This document shows, one piece after another, positions 1 to 11,602 of a DNA stretch of 64,000 nucleotides (the first letter of the stretch is position 1; each line of letters starts with the position of its first letter). The position numbers were made by a program, and so were the translations under genes. The notes under the pieces are model-generated. The model did no database searches, was not told the DNA's origin, and saw only the letters and a list, made by a program, of their open reading frames with translations. This DNA is from Artemisia argyi (lineage: Eukaryota > Streptophyta > Magnoliopsida > Asterales > Asteraceae), in NCBI GenBank assembly GCA_030686995.1, contig CM060692.1, forward strand, positions 124,429,296-124,493,295. The letters are read 5' to 3'.

Positions 1-2532
1 AGCAAGTAGTTTAAGCATGTATCTCCCCAAAAGAGTTTAAAACAAGTATGAAAAGAGTAGGGGCTATGACTCACCTTAAGCTTATGTAATGAGAAATGAA
101 AGTGGTAGTCGAATTGCGAAAGTCTCTAAGAGCAGCCTATAATGGAACGTTGCAACTTAGGTTTGGAGTAACGTCTAAGAATACGAAGAATTGCCTATAT
201 ATGTCTTGCATAATGTTCATGATGTAGTACTTAGTATATAGTGTAAGTCTTTGAATATAAATGGTTTATGAAACATCTATAGGTTGTATATCTCTTACTA
301 CCGTTCGGGCCGACATAATTCAGAAGTCATGGAGTAAACGTTCGAGGAGCCAGGACACTTTAATTCGTAAATCCACAACTCATCTCGATGGCTTACTTAA
401 TGAACTCCTCACATGAGGCTCCCTACTATTGTAGTATTTGATAACATATATATATAAGTTTTGATCTTTAAAAGTTATATGGTCTTTAGCCGTGGCTTTT
501 CCGTGACCTTGGTCATTGTTACCATGGTCTTGAGACTCAACCTTGGCTTTAGCCATGGTTGTGGTCTTGGCTTTAGGTCATTAGACCTCTTGGTCTTAAT
601 AAAACATAACTATTATATAGTGACTTTGGTCTAAAAATGGGCTGTTAAGAATTTGAAGAAAATATCACTCGGAAAGCGTTTTCAGGGCTCGAGCTTCTTT
701 CCTTCTAAATGAAAATGTCGTTCCGGACAACTTTCGTGCTTTAACTTTTTGATGAATCGGACCAGAAGGGTGACTTTCAAATTGGCAGAATGCAAAACAG
801 TAGGTATCGGCAGTTTCGGCGTTTTGGTTTTGCTAACTTCTTTTGGCCGTATCTTTTGACTCGTGTTCTCGTTTTGGGTGATTCAAATTGCTATGTTTTC
901 CTTGTTAAGTCCTCTTTAACAGTAAGTAAATGTCAAATATCATAGTTATACTATTTTGGTCGTGGTTCTCCACAAAAGTCACTAGTTTACTTGTTTAAAT
1001 ATCATAGGTTAACATATATATACATAACTTGTTTTACTAGTATTTATACATCATGAACACAATACAAAGACCATATATAGCATGAAAGAAACATAATAAG
1101 CATGAAAACGATATTGAGCAAGAAAGTATATAAGGGTTTGCTTACAACTTTTGGCTTTCTAAAGAAAGGAAGTCAAGTATGAAACTAGGACACTAAACCT
1201 ATGCTTGTAAACCCTTCACCACAACTCTTGTAACCCTTGCTAGCCTTGATCTAACCCTTGTGAAAACCATTTAACTTCAGCCCTAGTAACTTGGTGTAGC
1301 TCCTAATTCAACCATGGAATCACCAAACAAACTTTAGAACTAGGTAGAGAATACTAAGACCTTGAACTTTGTAGTGTAACTTGTATATTGAAGATCAAAG
1401 GATCATGGTGCTAGGATTTAATAGTGTGGCGTTTTGGTGGTGTAGAAAGGAAGATATGAGCTTGCTATTTATACTATGAAGAGGAGGTTAGGAAATAACT
1501 AGAAAAGTTACATAAACTTGGTGACCAAGTTGTAAATATGTATTGATCTAATGGCTAAAGTCATGAGATCATGCCACAAGTGTGAATCCCCCCCCCTATA
1601 TGGCGGTTCATAAGGCTTGGGGAGTAAGTGTGGACTTTTGATGATATTATCCAAGCTTATGTAACTAGTTTTGACTCCGGGAAATGCTAACCGTAAGTTG
1701 TTAAGTCACGAAACGTAAAACCGGGTATCCTAAAAATATGAAACTTGAAAGTCTGGTTAAAAATGTCAATATACTTCATAATAAAATATAAAATGAGTGG
1801 TAGGTTCTATTGGGGTGCTCAAACCCTGCTAAAACTGGAAACACGGGTCTAAAACGCGTAATACGTAAAACGTACGAAAGTTGCGTAAAATTGAGAAAAG
1901 TAAAATGTAACTTTTCTAATAGGATACTAATGACTTAAAATGACTTATAATGTCTAGGCTGGGCTCAGTCTAGTGTCGGTTGGTATTTAATGTCTCTAAA
2001 CTTAAAACCGTAAGCCCAAAAATCAAGGAATGACTTATAAAATCAAGGAATGATTTTTGGTCAAAGGAGGAGGGAAAAATATGTTGACTTATTCTAATAA
2101 GTTGAAAACTCAAATTGTCTTAGAAACGCGGTGTAGGTATAGGCTAAGGTTACGGCTGAGTAAAAACGCTTAAAAACTGAAAATTCCAGTTTTTCACGGC
2201 CGAGGCTTATTTTGGTCATATTTTTCTTAGTCATGATAAATTCTCTAATTAATCATGAGAGTACTAAACATTTTTCTGATGCGGGGTCACTTAACGCGGT
2301 AGAGTTTCATTGTGCATAGAATGTTTGAATGACGTTTTACCCTAAAACGTGTAATTCCTTAATAACTTTCACGAAAATGATCTGATGAGTGTCAAACTTT
2401 TAATTTTTCATGGAAATGATTTATCACTCGAGGCCATGAAATAAAAATCAAATTTCGGGAAAAATAAATAGTAAAAGTGAATAATAAAATTTTCTGGGAA
2501 TAGTAATTAACCTGAAATTGCGAATTGTTACA
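1..2532 (-). repeat. 3' LTR of element 1 (cut by window edge)
   Basis: This is a near-identical copy of about 4033-6588. Its inner end on the minus strand begins TGTAACAATTCGCA directly after the polypurine tract. About 830 bp of its distal end lie outside the window. Short ORFs inside it are not genes. A C run near 1590 differs in length from the partner LTR. Confidence 0.88.
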
Positions 2533-2549
2533 GTCTCTACCCCTTAAGG
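2533..2549 (-). promoter_or_regulatory. Polypurine tract of element 1
   Basis: The minus strand reads CCTTAAGGGGTAGAGAC immediately before the 3' LTR. Element 2 has nearly the same sequence at 30141-30156 before its own 3' LTR. This is where plus-strand DNA synthesis would be primed. Confidence 0.75.
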
Positions 2550-3211
2550 AGAACTTCGTCCCGAAGTTCAGTTGATGTTAACTACTTATGATGTGTCTAA
2601 GAGAATTCAGGATTTCAGGATCTCTAAAATAGTGGTGTTCACTCTGATTCGTCTAAGGTTCTGGTTAAGGAGTTGTGTCGGCTATAATTAAGCCCACTTA
2701 TTTATAACACATTACTTACATAAAGAAGCGTCCAAATTTATGTAAGTAAGGTATCATAAACTTATGGTTCGGTGATTTACAATTTCTTTATTTAAATGAA
2801 GAGGCGTCCCAATCCATTTAAATAAGGAGATTCTAAATCATCCTACTTAAGAATTTCCGACACAAAAATCCGCCTTCTGAGGCCGATAGTAAGATAATCA
2901 AGTCATCAAATCCCTAAATCTAAGCAATAATATTATTTAACTCAAATCTTGTGTCTCATCAAACAAGAACTGTCACAAGATCAAGTTAAATAATTAGTTA
3001 TTACTGAGCTCCATGTTTTTAATGACTCGGCTAATCTCTGGGGTTCCTTATAATAGTAAAGTCACATCATCTAACAGCGTGGAACTAAACCAACAACTAA
3101 CAAAAAGCATATGCGTATGTAGTGTGTGTAAGGCAAATAAAGAGGAGAGTCTTAACGTATATAGCAGTTATAGTCTAGGCACTAAATGCAACCTACTTCT
3201 CTATAACCAAG

Positions 3212-3223
3212 GCTCTGGTACCA
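3212..3223 (-). promoter_or_regulatory. Primer-binding site, initiator tRNA-Met type
   Basis: The minus strand reads TGGTACCAGAGC three bases inside the 5' LTR. This is one mismatch from TGGTATCAGAGC, the common plant site complementary to the 3' end of initiator tRNA-Met. Element 2 has the perfect form at 27247-27258 with the same 3-base spacer. Confidence 0.8.
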
Positions 3224-3226
3224 ATC

Positions 3227-6200
3227 TGTAACACCCCCAAAATACCGCAGCTGAAGACTGTGTCATTGGGGTGCTACTTCATAATACAAAGTACAAGGTA
3301 TAGAAAACGAACTCTAAATGAGACGTTTTGAAAAGTTACCATTCGATTAATGAATTCAAAGTTACAAACATGAGATTCCAAAGTATGATACATAAATGTA
3401 TACAAAATTTTGAATGGTAAATGATAAAAGCGTAAGTCTTCAGAATATGCAGCTTGACTCTAAGTTCCACGCACTAGCTATCGCCTTACTAACCTGAGAT
3501 AAACATGCTAAAGTGTCAACACAATGGTTGGTGAGTTCATAGAGTTTGTCTTTAAACAGTTGAAAAGCCTTAAAGAATGTTCACACAGCAAAGGCATTGA
3601 GAATCCACTCAGTTGCAAGTCCCGCCATAAGAGACTTGCAACCTGTGTGTTCACAACCCACTGCTAACATATAGTATGATTTCGATATATGTGTATACGA
3701 TATATGAACGCATAATGTAAAGTATCACTGCCTACTAAACCTCTTGAGAAGAATAAGCACAAATGCTTCATAAGAATAAGCACAAATGCTTCATAGTGGA
3801 TTATATTCACCCAAGGCCAGGAATATATGGCAATGGTGGGGGCGTCAGCCCGATAGTACTATCAATACCTCTCCATCGGCTCCATCCAGGAGTTAAACAG
3901 TAGTTAAAGAATATAGCGCATAGAATAGGTTTAACACATTAAGGCACATATCGTAATAAAACTACACATCATGTTTAAGAGTATAAAAGTATAGCATAGC
4001 ATATGAGTAAAATTGTCTTTAGTAAAAGAGAAAGCAAGTAGTTTAAGCATGTATCTCCCCAAAAGAGTTTAAAACAAGTATGAAAAGAGTAGGGGCTATG
4101 ACTCACCTTAAGCTTATGTAATGAGAAATGAAAGTGGAAGTCGAATCGCGAAAGTCTCTAAGAGCAGCCTATAATGGAACGTTGCGACCTAGGTTTGGAG
4201 TAACATCTAAGAATACAAAGAATTGCCTATATATGTCTTGCATAATGTTCATGATGTAGTACTTAGTATATAGTGTAAGACTTTGAATATAAATGGTTTA
4301 TGAAACATGTATAGGTTGTATATCTCTTACTACCGTTCGGGCCGACATAATTCAGAAGTCATGGAGTAAACGTTCGAAGAGCCAGGACACATTAATTCGT
4401 AAATCCACAACTCATCTCGACGGCTTACTTAATGAACTCCTCACATGAGGCTCCCTACTATTGTAGTATTTGATAACATATATATATATATAAGTTTTGA
4501 TCTTTAAAAGTTATATGGTCTTTAGCCGTGGCTTTGCCGTGACCTTGGTCATTGTTACCATGGTCTTGAGACTCAACCTTGGCTTTAGCCATGGTTTTGG
4601 TCTTGGCTTTAGGTCATTAGACCTCTTGGTCTTAGTAAAACATAACTATTATATAGTGACTTTGGTCTAAAAATGGGCTGTTAAGAATTTGAAGAAAATA
4701 TCACTCGGAAAGCGTTTTCAGGGCTCGAGCTTCTTTGTACCTGAACGAAAACGTCGTTCCGGACAACTTTCGTGGTTTAACTTTTTAATGAATCGGACCA
4801 GAAGGGTGACTTTCAAATTGGCAGAATGGAAAACAGTAGGTATCGGCAGTTTCGGCGTTTTGGTTTTGCTAACTTCTTTTGGCCGTATCTTTTGACTCGT
4901 GTACTCGTTTTGGGTGATTCAAATTGCTATGTTTTCCTTGTTAAGTCCTCTTTAACAGTAAGTAAATGTCAAATATCATAGTTATACTATTTTGGTCATG
5001 GTTCTCCATAAAAGTCACTAGTTTACTTGTTTAAATATCATAACTTAACATATATATACATAACTTGTTTTACTAGTTTTTATACATCATGAACACAATA
5101 CAAAGACCATATATAGCATGAAAGAAACATAATAAGCATGAAAACGATATTGAGAAAGAAAGTGTATAAGGGTTTGCTTACAACTTTTGGCTTTCTAAAG
5201 AAAGGAAGTCAAGTATGAAACTAGGACACTAAACCTATGCTTGTAAACCCTTCACCACAACTCTTGTAACCCTTGCTAGCCTTGATCTAACCCTTGTGAA
5301 AACCATTTAACTTCAGCCATAGTAACCTTGTGTAGCTCCTAATTCAACCATGGAATCACCAAACAAACTTAAGAACTAGGTAGAGAATACTAAGACCTTG
5401 AACTTTGTAGTGTAACTTATATATTGAAGATCAAAGGATCATGGTGCTAGGATTTAATAGTGTGGCGTTTTGGTGGTGAAGAAAGGAAGACATGAGCTTG
5501 CTATTTATACTATGAAGAGGAGGTTAGGAAATAACTAGGAAAGTTACCTAAACTTGGTGACCAAGTTGTAAATAAGTATTGATCTAATGGCTAAAGTCAT
5601 GAGATCATGCCACAAGTGTGAATCCCCCCCCTATATGGCGGTTCATAAGGCTTGGGGAGCAAGTGTGGACTTTTGATGATATTATCCAAGCTTATGTAAC
5701 TAGTTTTGACTCCGGGAAATGCTAACCGTAAGTTGTTAAGTCACGAAACGTAAAACCGGGTATCCTAAAAATATGAAACTTGAAAGTATGGTTAAACATA
5801 TCAATATACTTCATAATAAAATATAAAATGAGTGGTAGGTTCTATTGTGGTGCTCAAACCCTGCTAAAATTGGAAACACGGGTCTAAAACGCGTAATACG
5901 TAAAACGTATGAAAGTTGCGTAAAATTGAGAAAAGTAAAATGTAACTTTTCTAATAGGATACTAATGACTTAAAATGACTTATAATGTCTAGGCTGGGCT
6001 CAGTCTAGTGTCGGTTGGTATTTAATGTCACTAAACTTAAAACCGTAAGCCCAAAAATCAAGGAATGACTTATAAAATCAAGGAATGATTTTTGGTCAAA
6101 GGAGGAGGGAAAAATATGTTGACTTATTCTAATAATTTGAAAACTCAAATTGTCTTAGAAACGCAGTGTAGGTATAGGCTAAGGTTACGGCTGAGTAAAA

Positions 6201-6588
6201 ATGCTTAAAAACTGAAAATTCCAGTTTTTCACGGCCGAGGCTTATTTTGGTCATATTTTTCTTAGTCATGGTAAATTCTCTAATTAATCATGAGAGTACT
6301 AAACATTTTTCTGATGCGGGGTCACTTAACGCGGTCGAGTTTCGTTGTGCGTAGAATTTTTGAATGACGTTTTACCCTAAAACGTGTAATTCCGTGTAAT
6401 TCCTTAATAACTTTCATGAAAATGATCTGATGAGTGTCAAACTTTTAATTTGCCATGGAAATGATTTATCACTCGAGGCCATGAACTAAAAATCAAATTT
6501 CGGGAAAATTTCAGGAAAAATGAATAGTAAAAGTGAATAGTAAAATTTTCAGGGAATAGTAATTAACCTGAAATTGCGAATTGTTACA
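3227..6588 (-). repeat. 5' LTR of element 1 (3362 bp)
   Basis: On the plus strand it runs from TGTAACACCCCC to GTTACA, so both ends are the inverted TG...CA type. It pairs with 1-2532. The LTR itself has no protein domain; a 68-codon ORF at 4689-4895 is not conserved in the partner LTR (broken there). The length is extreme for an LTR, and LTRs make up most of the element. The flank beyond it begins AAAAG (6589-6593). Confidence 0.88.
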
Positions 6589-6944
6589 AAAAGCTCTTTT
6601 GAGGAGATCCAATGTGTTGACGATTCCTACAGGCAACCTATCAATCCACCTCTTCGCGGCTCCAGTGACTGTCATCAGAAACACTTGGAGCATAACCGCA
6701 TTGTGAGAAACACCTGGTAAGTTATAAAGGCTCATGATGTACAAGACATTATTGATATGCGTGTGTGCATCTTCAGTGTTGCTTCCAGAAAAGGGTCTCT
6801 TCTCAACTCCCGCATGAACTCGTTTTTTATCTCAAACTGAACATCCGCTCCAATGACTAGCTTAACCACATCAGGCCCTTGCTCTTCTCGCGTCACAGCG
6901 AGGTATTCCTTGAGGGTAAGCGTATCAATTTCAACGTCACCCAT
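6589..6944 (-). pseudogene. Ty3/gypsy gag, 5' part, interrupted by element 1
   Basis: On the minus strand an ATG at 6944 opens a Gag-like reading frame. After a one-base shift in a T run near 6795 it continues with NLPGVSHNAVMLQVFLMT, then TGAAKRWIDRLP and a leucine-rich stretch, typical of the retrotransposon Gag domain of Tat/Athila-type gypsy elements. It stops abruptly where element 1 is inserted, and the remaining gag and pol would lie left of the window. A degenerate primer site sits about 85 bp upstream (7029-7043), which fits the start of an internal domain. The frameshift and the insertion both inactivate it. Confidence 0.72.
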
Positions 6945-7028
6945 GGTACCTAAAACAAATGAAATAATGAGTTGACAAGAAAATTACAAAAAATTTACAA
7001 AAATTAAATAAAATCCTAAAATAGCTTT

Positions 7029-7043
7029 CCAGCAGCAGCGCCA
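7029..7043 (-). promoter_or_regulatory. Degenerate primer-binding site of the gypsy element
   Basis: The minus strand reads TGGCGCTGCTGCTGG. Tat/Athila elements usually have TGGCGCCGTTGCCGG here (tRNA-Asp type), so several positions have drifted. It precedes the gag start by about 85 bp. The LTR that should lie just upstream on the minus strand (from about 7050 upward) is not clearly recognisable. Confidence 0.5.
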
Positions 7044-7051
7044 AAAACTTG

Positions 7052-7720
7052 ATGCTGGTTTTCAGACCAGGTTTTAATATTTATAATTAACTCATGTACC
7101 TATCGTCTATTAGTGGATAAATAGGCCCAATCTAGGTTGTGGGTTTAGGGCATCTAGGGTTTTTACCATTATATAAATGGTCAATAATTATACCAACGAG
7201 GTTTTAATGTTTTAACATGGTATCGGAGCATGTCTGATCCTCAGACCTAGGTAGCTATGTTGAGCCGCCTCCCCTAAGCTATCCCGTCAAAATTCTAACA
7301 CCAACATCACGTAACTTTGTATTCTGCCGAATCTCTTTTTTATCTTTAATTTTTGGGAAAATGGTCTAAAAAGGCATCCAACTTGCCACCTTTTCCTTTT
7401 GCAGGCATCCAACTTGCCACCTTTTCCTTTTGCAGGCATCCAACTTGCCACCTTTCTTAATCTTTCTATTGTAGCCATAGATCTGACGTGGCATAATATA
7501 ATCAGGAGTTAATTACATAAGTTTAGATAAATCATCCCTGTGGCTCTAAACAATTGCAACATTCGTCCTTAGTCAAGTACATAAAAAGTCCCTGTGGCTC
7601 TAATAGTTTACACATGTTGTCCTTGTTGCTATAAACTTAAGCTAATCCAGGCAACCACCAACCACCGCCTGACGCCACCGTCCGCTGCCTGCCACCACCA
7701 TCCAAAACGTAAAGATAGAT
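7052..7720. other. Unassigned repeat-derived spacer
   Basis: No gene is seen. At 7214-7229 the plus strand reads AACA then TGGTATCGGAGC, which could be an LTR end followed by a primer site with one mismatch, so 7052-7217 might be the end of another small LTR. This is weak, because no partner LTR is present. A 31-bp tandem repeat lies at 7372-7456. The rest includes paired 'ccctgtggctcta' strings (about 7538 and 7590) and a proline/alanine-codon-like CCACC-rich patch at about 7650-7705. Confidence 0.35.
7372..7456. repeat. 31-bp tandem repeat, 2.7 copies
   Basis: The unit begins AGGCATCCAACTTGCCACC and is followed by a TTTTCCTTTTGC stretch. Copies start at 7372, 7403 and 7434, and the last is partial. 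The period is not a multiple of three, so it is probably not coding. Confidence 0.85.
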
Positions 7721-8002
7721 TGCAAAACCAGGATTTCTTGAAGAAATGCTAGAACTAATCAGGAGTTATCGAATTGGAGAATCAAACTTGAAATGTAGTT
7801 CTATTAATTGTTGTAATTGAATGATTATAATGAGTGTTAAATGTGAAATGAAAGAGAAGAGAGAAAAGATTACAAATCAATAACTACATGAAATGGAAAA
7901 CTATTACTGGTATATAAAAGTCATTTAGGTGGGAAAGTCAGTTGAGGTATGATTTACTTGTTCGTTGACTTTCTTGTTGACTTTCCAATATGACCCATAA
8001 CA
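7721..8002 (-). repeat. 3' LTR of a decayed minus-strand element (left edge approximate)
   Basis: On the minus strand a TGTTATGGGTC start lies directly after a purine-rich tract. The segment contains a TATA-like TTTTATATACC at about 7908-7918 and may end in TTTTGCA at 7721. These are the expected parts of an LTR of about 280 bp. No second copy is in the window, so the left boundary and the identity of the family are uncertain. Confidence 0.5.
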
Positions 8003-8020
8003 ATCCATTCCCCTAAAAAT
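8003..8020 (-). promoter_or_regulatory. Polypurine tract beside the 7721-8002 LTR
   Basis: The minus strand reads ATTTTTAGGGGAATGGAT immediately before TGTTATGGG. Position and composition match a polypurine tract. It supports calling the adjacent segment a 3' LTR. Confidence 0.5.
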
Positions 8021-9552
8021 TGATCTTGTCCTCCTGATCAACAATCAAAGTGAACTTCTGAATGTCATCCTTGCTAATCCATTTCCCCATCAATGAAAAA
8101 ACACTCCTAATATTAATTGAAATCTTCTACCAAACACCCTACTCTTCGGGCTAAGTGATCTCTCTAATCATATGAGTCCCTAAACTAAGTCGCTGACTCC
8201 TTCAAGCTTACTTGCTATTGAACTTTCTGAACAAACAACAAGCTGAACTTCTTTGATCCTCTGACTAATATAATGAACTAGACCACGCATCGACTTCCTT
8301 CTTTAACTAAAAACTGATCATACTAAAATTGAACCCATAAAAACATACATCAATACTTTCCTCTTCAAAAGATTCTTGTCCCCAAGAATCATGTAAATGC
8401 AAAACTTGATCTATGTCTTCATGAAACTTGAAAGAAAGACTTCAATCCAATTTACTGTAAACCATTGATATAAGTCATACTTAATAGACCTTCATACCCT
8501 TTAACACCCATTCGCATCCTTTTAACATATCCCAATACTTGCTCGAGTAAGGAAGTCTTCAAGCAAATTTGGAAACCATATGAACCCATCAACAACTTGA
8601 CACGCAATGTAACTCTTACATACTTCTCAAGATAGTCTACACCCGTATGACTTATATAATTATGCTCACTTTGAATCCATTATATGTTAGCTTATCATGA
8701 GAATCAATAACCCATAAAGGCTAATATGGCCACTAAGGTCAGCTTCCATACCAACAACAAATCCAATGAATGTAACAAATAAACATGGTCCATTTTCACC
8801 CACCCCTATTTGTGAGTACCTTCATAAAATATTTGAATGAGGTGCCACTAACAGATATGCCCCCTGCAAGTTCAATGACTACTTTTGTGTGCGCTAGTTC
8901 AGGTACAAGTCTTTTATTTGGCTTGATCCTTTTTGCTCCTTTTATTTTCCTCTTTGGCCATTTCCATATGTCAAACTTCCACTTTCCATGTCTAATTTTG
9001 CATTTCGTACCATCTACTTTCTTCCTCGTAGGCCATTTCCATATGTCAAACTCCAAATGAGCAAAATTATCTTCATTCTTTTCGGCAGCTTCTTTATCAC
9101 TCTTCTTCATTTTAACCTACTCCGTACCTTCTTTCTGTTCATACCACTTGTCATCACAAATGAATATCTTACCAGAAGAACTATGAACATAAGATGCATA
9201 AGTAGCCACTTTAAAACTTTTATACCCATCTTCTCGACCTTCAACATGCTTCAAATCACGGCATATTCCTAACATCATGTCACAAGCTAAATGTTTGACC
9301 CTTTTTAACAGTGATCAACCACACCTAATTTTCGGAAGAGGTCTAAACTCACAAGCTAAAAACTGTAGAGCTAAATTCCTAGCATTGATCCAAAGGTCTT
9401 TCGGCATCTGGTCTGTACTAACACCCTCTTTAATCTTTGTTTACACACGAATTATTTACAAAACATTTTTAATCCATCATTTAATCCACGAAATCATTAT
9501 CAAAAGTTTTACAATCAATTTAGAGTGAAAACAAAATATACAAGAAATAAAA
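8021..9552 (-). other. Decayed internal region, probably of the same element
   Basis: If the LTR and polypurine tract to the left are right, this is the 3' internal region of that element. No Gag or Pol motif is recognisable. It contains the self-matching string GATTCTTGTCCCCAAGAATC at 8370-8389 (an imperfect inverted repeat) and a lysine-rich minus-strand ORF, listed separately. Similarity to the gypsy-type repeat of copy A starts at about 9553. Confidence 0.35.
8796..9110 (-). pseudogene. Lysine-rich ORF of unknown function with an internal repeat
   Basis: A 104-codon minus-strand ORF encodes a basic protein in which FDIWKWP followed by (T/K)RK occurs twice, about 28 residues apart. I do not recognise a family. 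The plus strand is also open over part of this interval (8785-9060), which is expected from the repeat and weakens the case. It sits inside what looks like a decayed retroelement, so it may be a leftover of an element protein. It may equally be chance. Confidence 0.22.
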
Positions 9553-10103
9553 ACATACGGACTACCATCCCGTTTCATTCTATGTTTATTTTATGTTTTT
9601 GTTAATTTTGGTTTATTAGCTTAAGTCGAGTCTTGTCTTGGCTTATCAACGCCATATTGTACATGTAATAAACCAAGATAATTAACTCGCCACCAGTAAA
9701 TATTGCCTTTATCCAACAAAACCGTGTTTTCCATATCCCTACACCTAACGTTATTAGCCTTTAAAAGACCTCTTTGATAGTTTATCCTAGGTGCTTACAC
9801 CAAGTGGCGGAGGTTTGATCCTTTCCCAAGCCTATGGTAATCTATTTTATTATGACGGGTAGTGAGAGATGTTTTCCATTTCCTTATTGTGATATATACT
9901 TTATTACACCCGAGAGATGTGAGTATCTAAACACTATTTGTGAGGTGCTAGTGTATGACCTCCGTTCTTGTATTTGGTTTAAGTGCAACGATTATTTGTT
10001 GTAATTACTTTTATATTAGTGTTAAATGACCCCTAACTTGTGTTTTGATTATAATAAAAGCGCATTTGCTTGAGGACAAGCAAATCTCAAGTGTAAGGGT
10101 ATT

Positions 10104-11524
10104 TGATGAGGCGAAAAGTGTACCGCTTTTAAGGGGTCATTTAAGCCTGAATTCGTGATTATTTAATTAAATACTGCCCTAAATCGTTCCTTTTGTCATT
10201 TTAAGTACTTTTGGAGAGAAATCTGGAAAAGGAAGCATTTTGGACATTTTTGGAGCAAAAAAGTGAAGAAAACGGCAAAGTCTCAACTTTCCGTGCTGGA
10301 ACAGTACCTGACGGCGTCAAGAGTTACAAAAGAGGTGGATGTGGAAAATACACATGACGATCCTGGGAGTTTTTAAGTATAGGAGTTGACGGCGTCACCC
10401 AAGGCCGTCATGGTCCAAACATTAGTGACGGCCCAGAGCATTTCTACACATGACGGCGTCACAAGTAGATCTAGGCAATACGATTTCATTATGGCGGCGA
10501 GTTGACGGCCTCACAATCTAATACATGACGCCGTCACGATGTGTAATCTATATATAGTTTTCAAAATTTCATTCATTAGTGTGCAACTTTGAGGGAATAA
10601 ACCCTAGTCTGAATTTTATCAGCTTTTCAAGGGTTCCAACCCTTTGAATCTTTCATGTTCAATTAAAGATAAATATTCCTTCAAATCATCCAATATGTCT
10701 ATGTATTGTTTGATTATATCTTACGCTTGTCTTCGATTTAACATGCTATGCTAGATCTTCAATGTGTTTGCTTAGATGTAGTGAAATCTAGATGTTAATT
10801 ATGGGTTGATTGTTTGTTTATAATTGTTACGGATGATTATATTCGATGTCAGGCTTAAGAAAACTGGCAGACTTCCATTGGTAACTTGCTTGAATGTCTT
10901 AAGAAACATGATCGGAGGTGTACTATGATTTTTGATTGTATTTAATGCGTAGGAGAATTCTAATGATCCCATGTTAGGAGCTTCTAACGGCTCGACATAG
11001 GTGTGAGGTAGGATCCTATAGAGTTAGGGAATATTGTAAATGGCCCTACGACTAGTATTAAGGAATATGACCCATCATCCATGCAACTGTAACAAGCTAT
11101 CAAGCTGTAAAAGATATCTAGGGAGTAATGAAATCTACGTAAACACAACTTTCCTCATCATTGTTTCCACCACATTAGTATAATAGTTTTGTTTTCATTT
11201 CTTTTATTTTATTTTGATTGCATTTGTAGTTAATTAGGTTAGATGGCTAGCAAATAATTCCGTCCACTCCTTCAAAACCCAAGATTTTAATTGTTTTCCA
11301 TAAAATATGAAAATACAAAAAGAATCATCCCTCACCTCTAGACCTAGTTTAGTTGGCATCCTAATCCTAGCGACACTATTCCTGAGTTGAACGATCAATC
11401 CCCTGGTACTTGTCACTATACTATATTTCAACGATCAGGTACACTGCCTGATGGGGGTTGTAAGCTTCTCGAGATATCTTGAGAGGTAAAACCTGTTGCG
11501 AGGGTGCGATCCCCACGTACATCA
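10104..11524 (+). repeat. 3' LTR of copy A (1421 bp)
   Basis: It begins TGATGAGGCG directly after the purine tract and ends CCCACGTACATCA, so its termini are TGAT/ATCA rather than the plain TG/CA. Three other copies in the window (16738-18181, 19982-21235, 38566-40011) align along its length. It carries the TGACG motif cluster and a TATA box described separately. A string CTCTAGACCTAG lies near 11335-11346, at the level where the 19982-21235 copy is broken. Confidence 0.82.
10309..10556 (+). promoter_or_regulatory. TGACG palindrome cluster and TATA box in the LTR
   Basis: Four exact 11-bp palindromes of the form TGACG(G/C)CGTCA occur at 10309-10319, 10387-10397, 10451-10461 and 10526-10536, with further single TGACGG or CCGTCA half-sites between them. 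A TATATATAG box follows at 10549-10557. TGACG is the core of the as-1/ocs element bound by TGA-class bZIP factors in plants. The arrangement of many sites just upstream of a TATA box looks like a U3 enhancer. The other three LTR copies keep the arrangement with some decayed sites. Binding is inference. Confidence 0.6.
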
Positions 11525-11602
11525 AGCTTCCTCAGCATCAAGTATTTTTTCGAGTTTACCCATGTCATCGATGCATTTAGTTCTGAAGGTCGTATAGCTT
11601 AC

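Larger units (their letters stand above)
2533..3226 (-). other. 694-bp non-coding internal domain of element 1
   Basis: This is everything between the two LTRs. It holds only the primer site at one end, the polypurine tract at the other, and AT-rich sequence with no Gag or Pol similarity. A 72-codon plus-strand ORF (3013-3231) runs antisense across the primer site into the LTR and looks like chance. A loose direct repeat involving 'gtaagt' and 'aataa' strings occurs at about 2700-2830. Confidence 0.8.
1..6588 (-). mobile_element. Element 1: LTR element with giant LTRs and a tiny internal domain
   Basis: The sequence at 1-2532 recurs almost unchanged at about 4033-6588, in the same order. Between the copies lie a primer site and a polypurine tract placed as in an LTR retrotransposon read on the minus strand. 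The LTR is 3362 bp (TGTAAC...GTTACA) and the internal part only 694 bp, with no protein domain. LTR ends, primer site and polypurine tract resemble element 2 (23746-33650), so the two belong to one family or a pair of close families. The element is non-autonomous and must rely on proteins made elsewhere. It interrupts a gypsy gag gene at 6588/6589. The outer end of its 3' LTR is beyond the window, so no TSD can be checked. Confidence 0.88.
9553..11524 (+). mobile_element. Copy A: 3' half of a non-coding gypsy-type element (TGAT...ATCA family)
   Basis: The segment is the reverse complement of 16738-18181 plus part of the adjoining internal region to about 18735, so the family is defined by internal comparison. 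It holds about 550 bp of non-coding internal sequence, a purine-rich tract (10088-10103) and a complete 3' LTR. The string TTGAGGACAAGCAA before the tract is typical of the 3' end of Tat/Athila-type gypsy internal regions. No 5' LTR or coding part is present on the left, where similarity stops at about 9553. The flank after the LTR begins AGCTT. Confidence 0.75.

Noticed and set aside
4689..4895. 68-codon ORF in the LTR of element 1
   Set aside because: It is broken by substitutions in the partner LTR (about 660-860), has no motif, and lies wholly in the LTR.
8785..9060. Plus-strand ORF with hydrophobic segments that could look like a membrane protein
   Set aside because: It is the complement of the lysine-rich minus-strand ORF with an internal repeat. 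Hydrophobicity is a by-product of the reverse frame.
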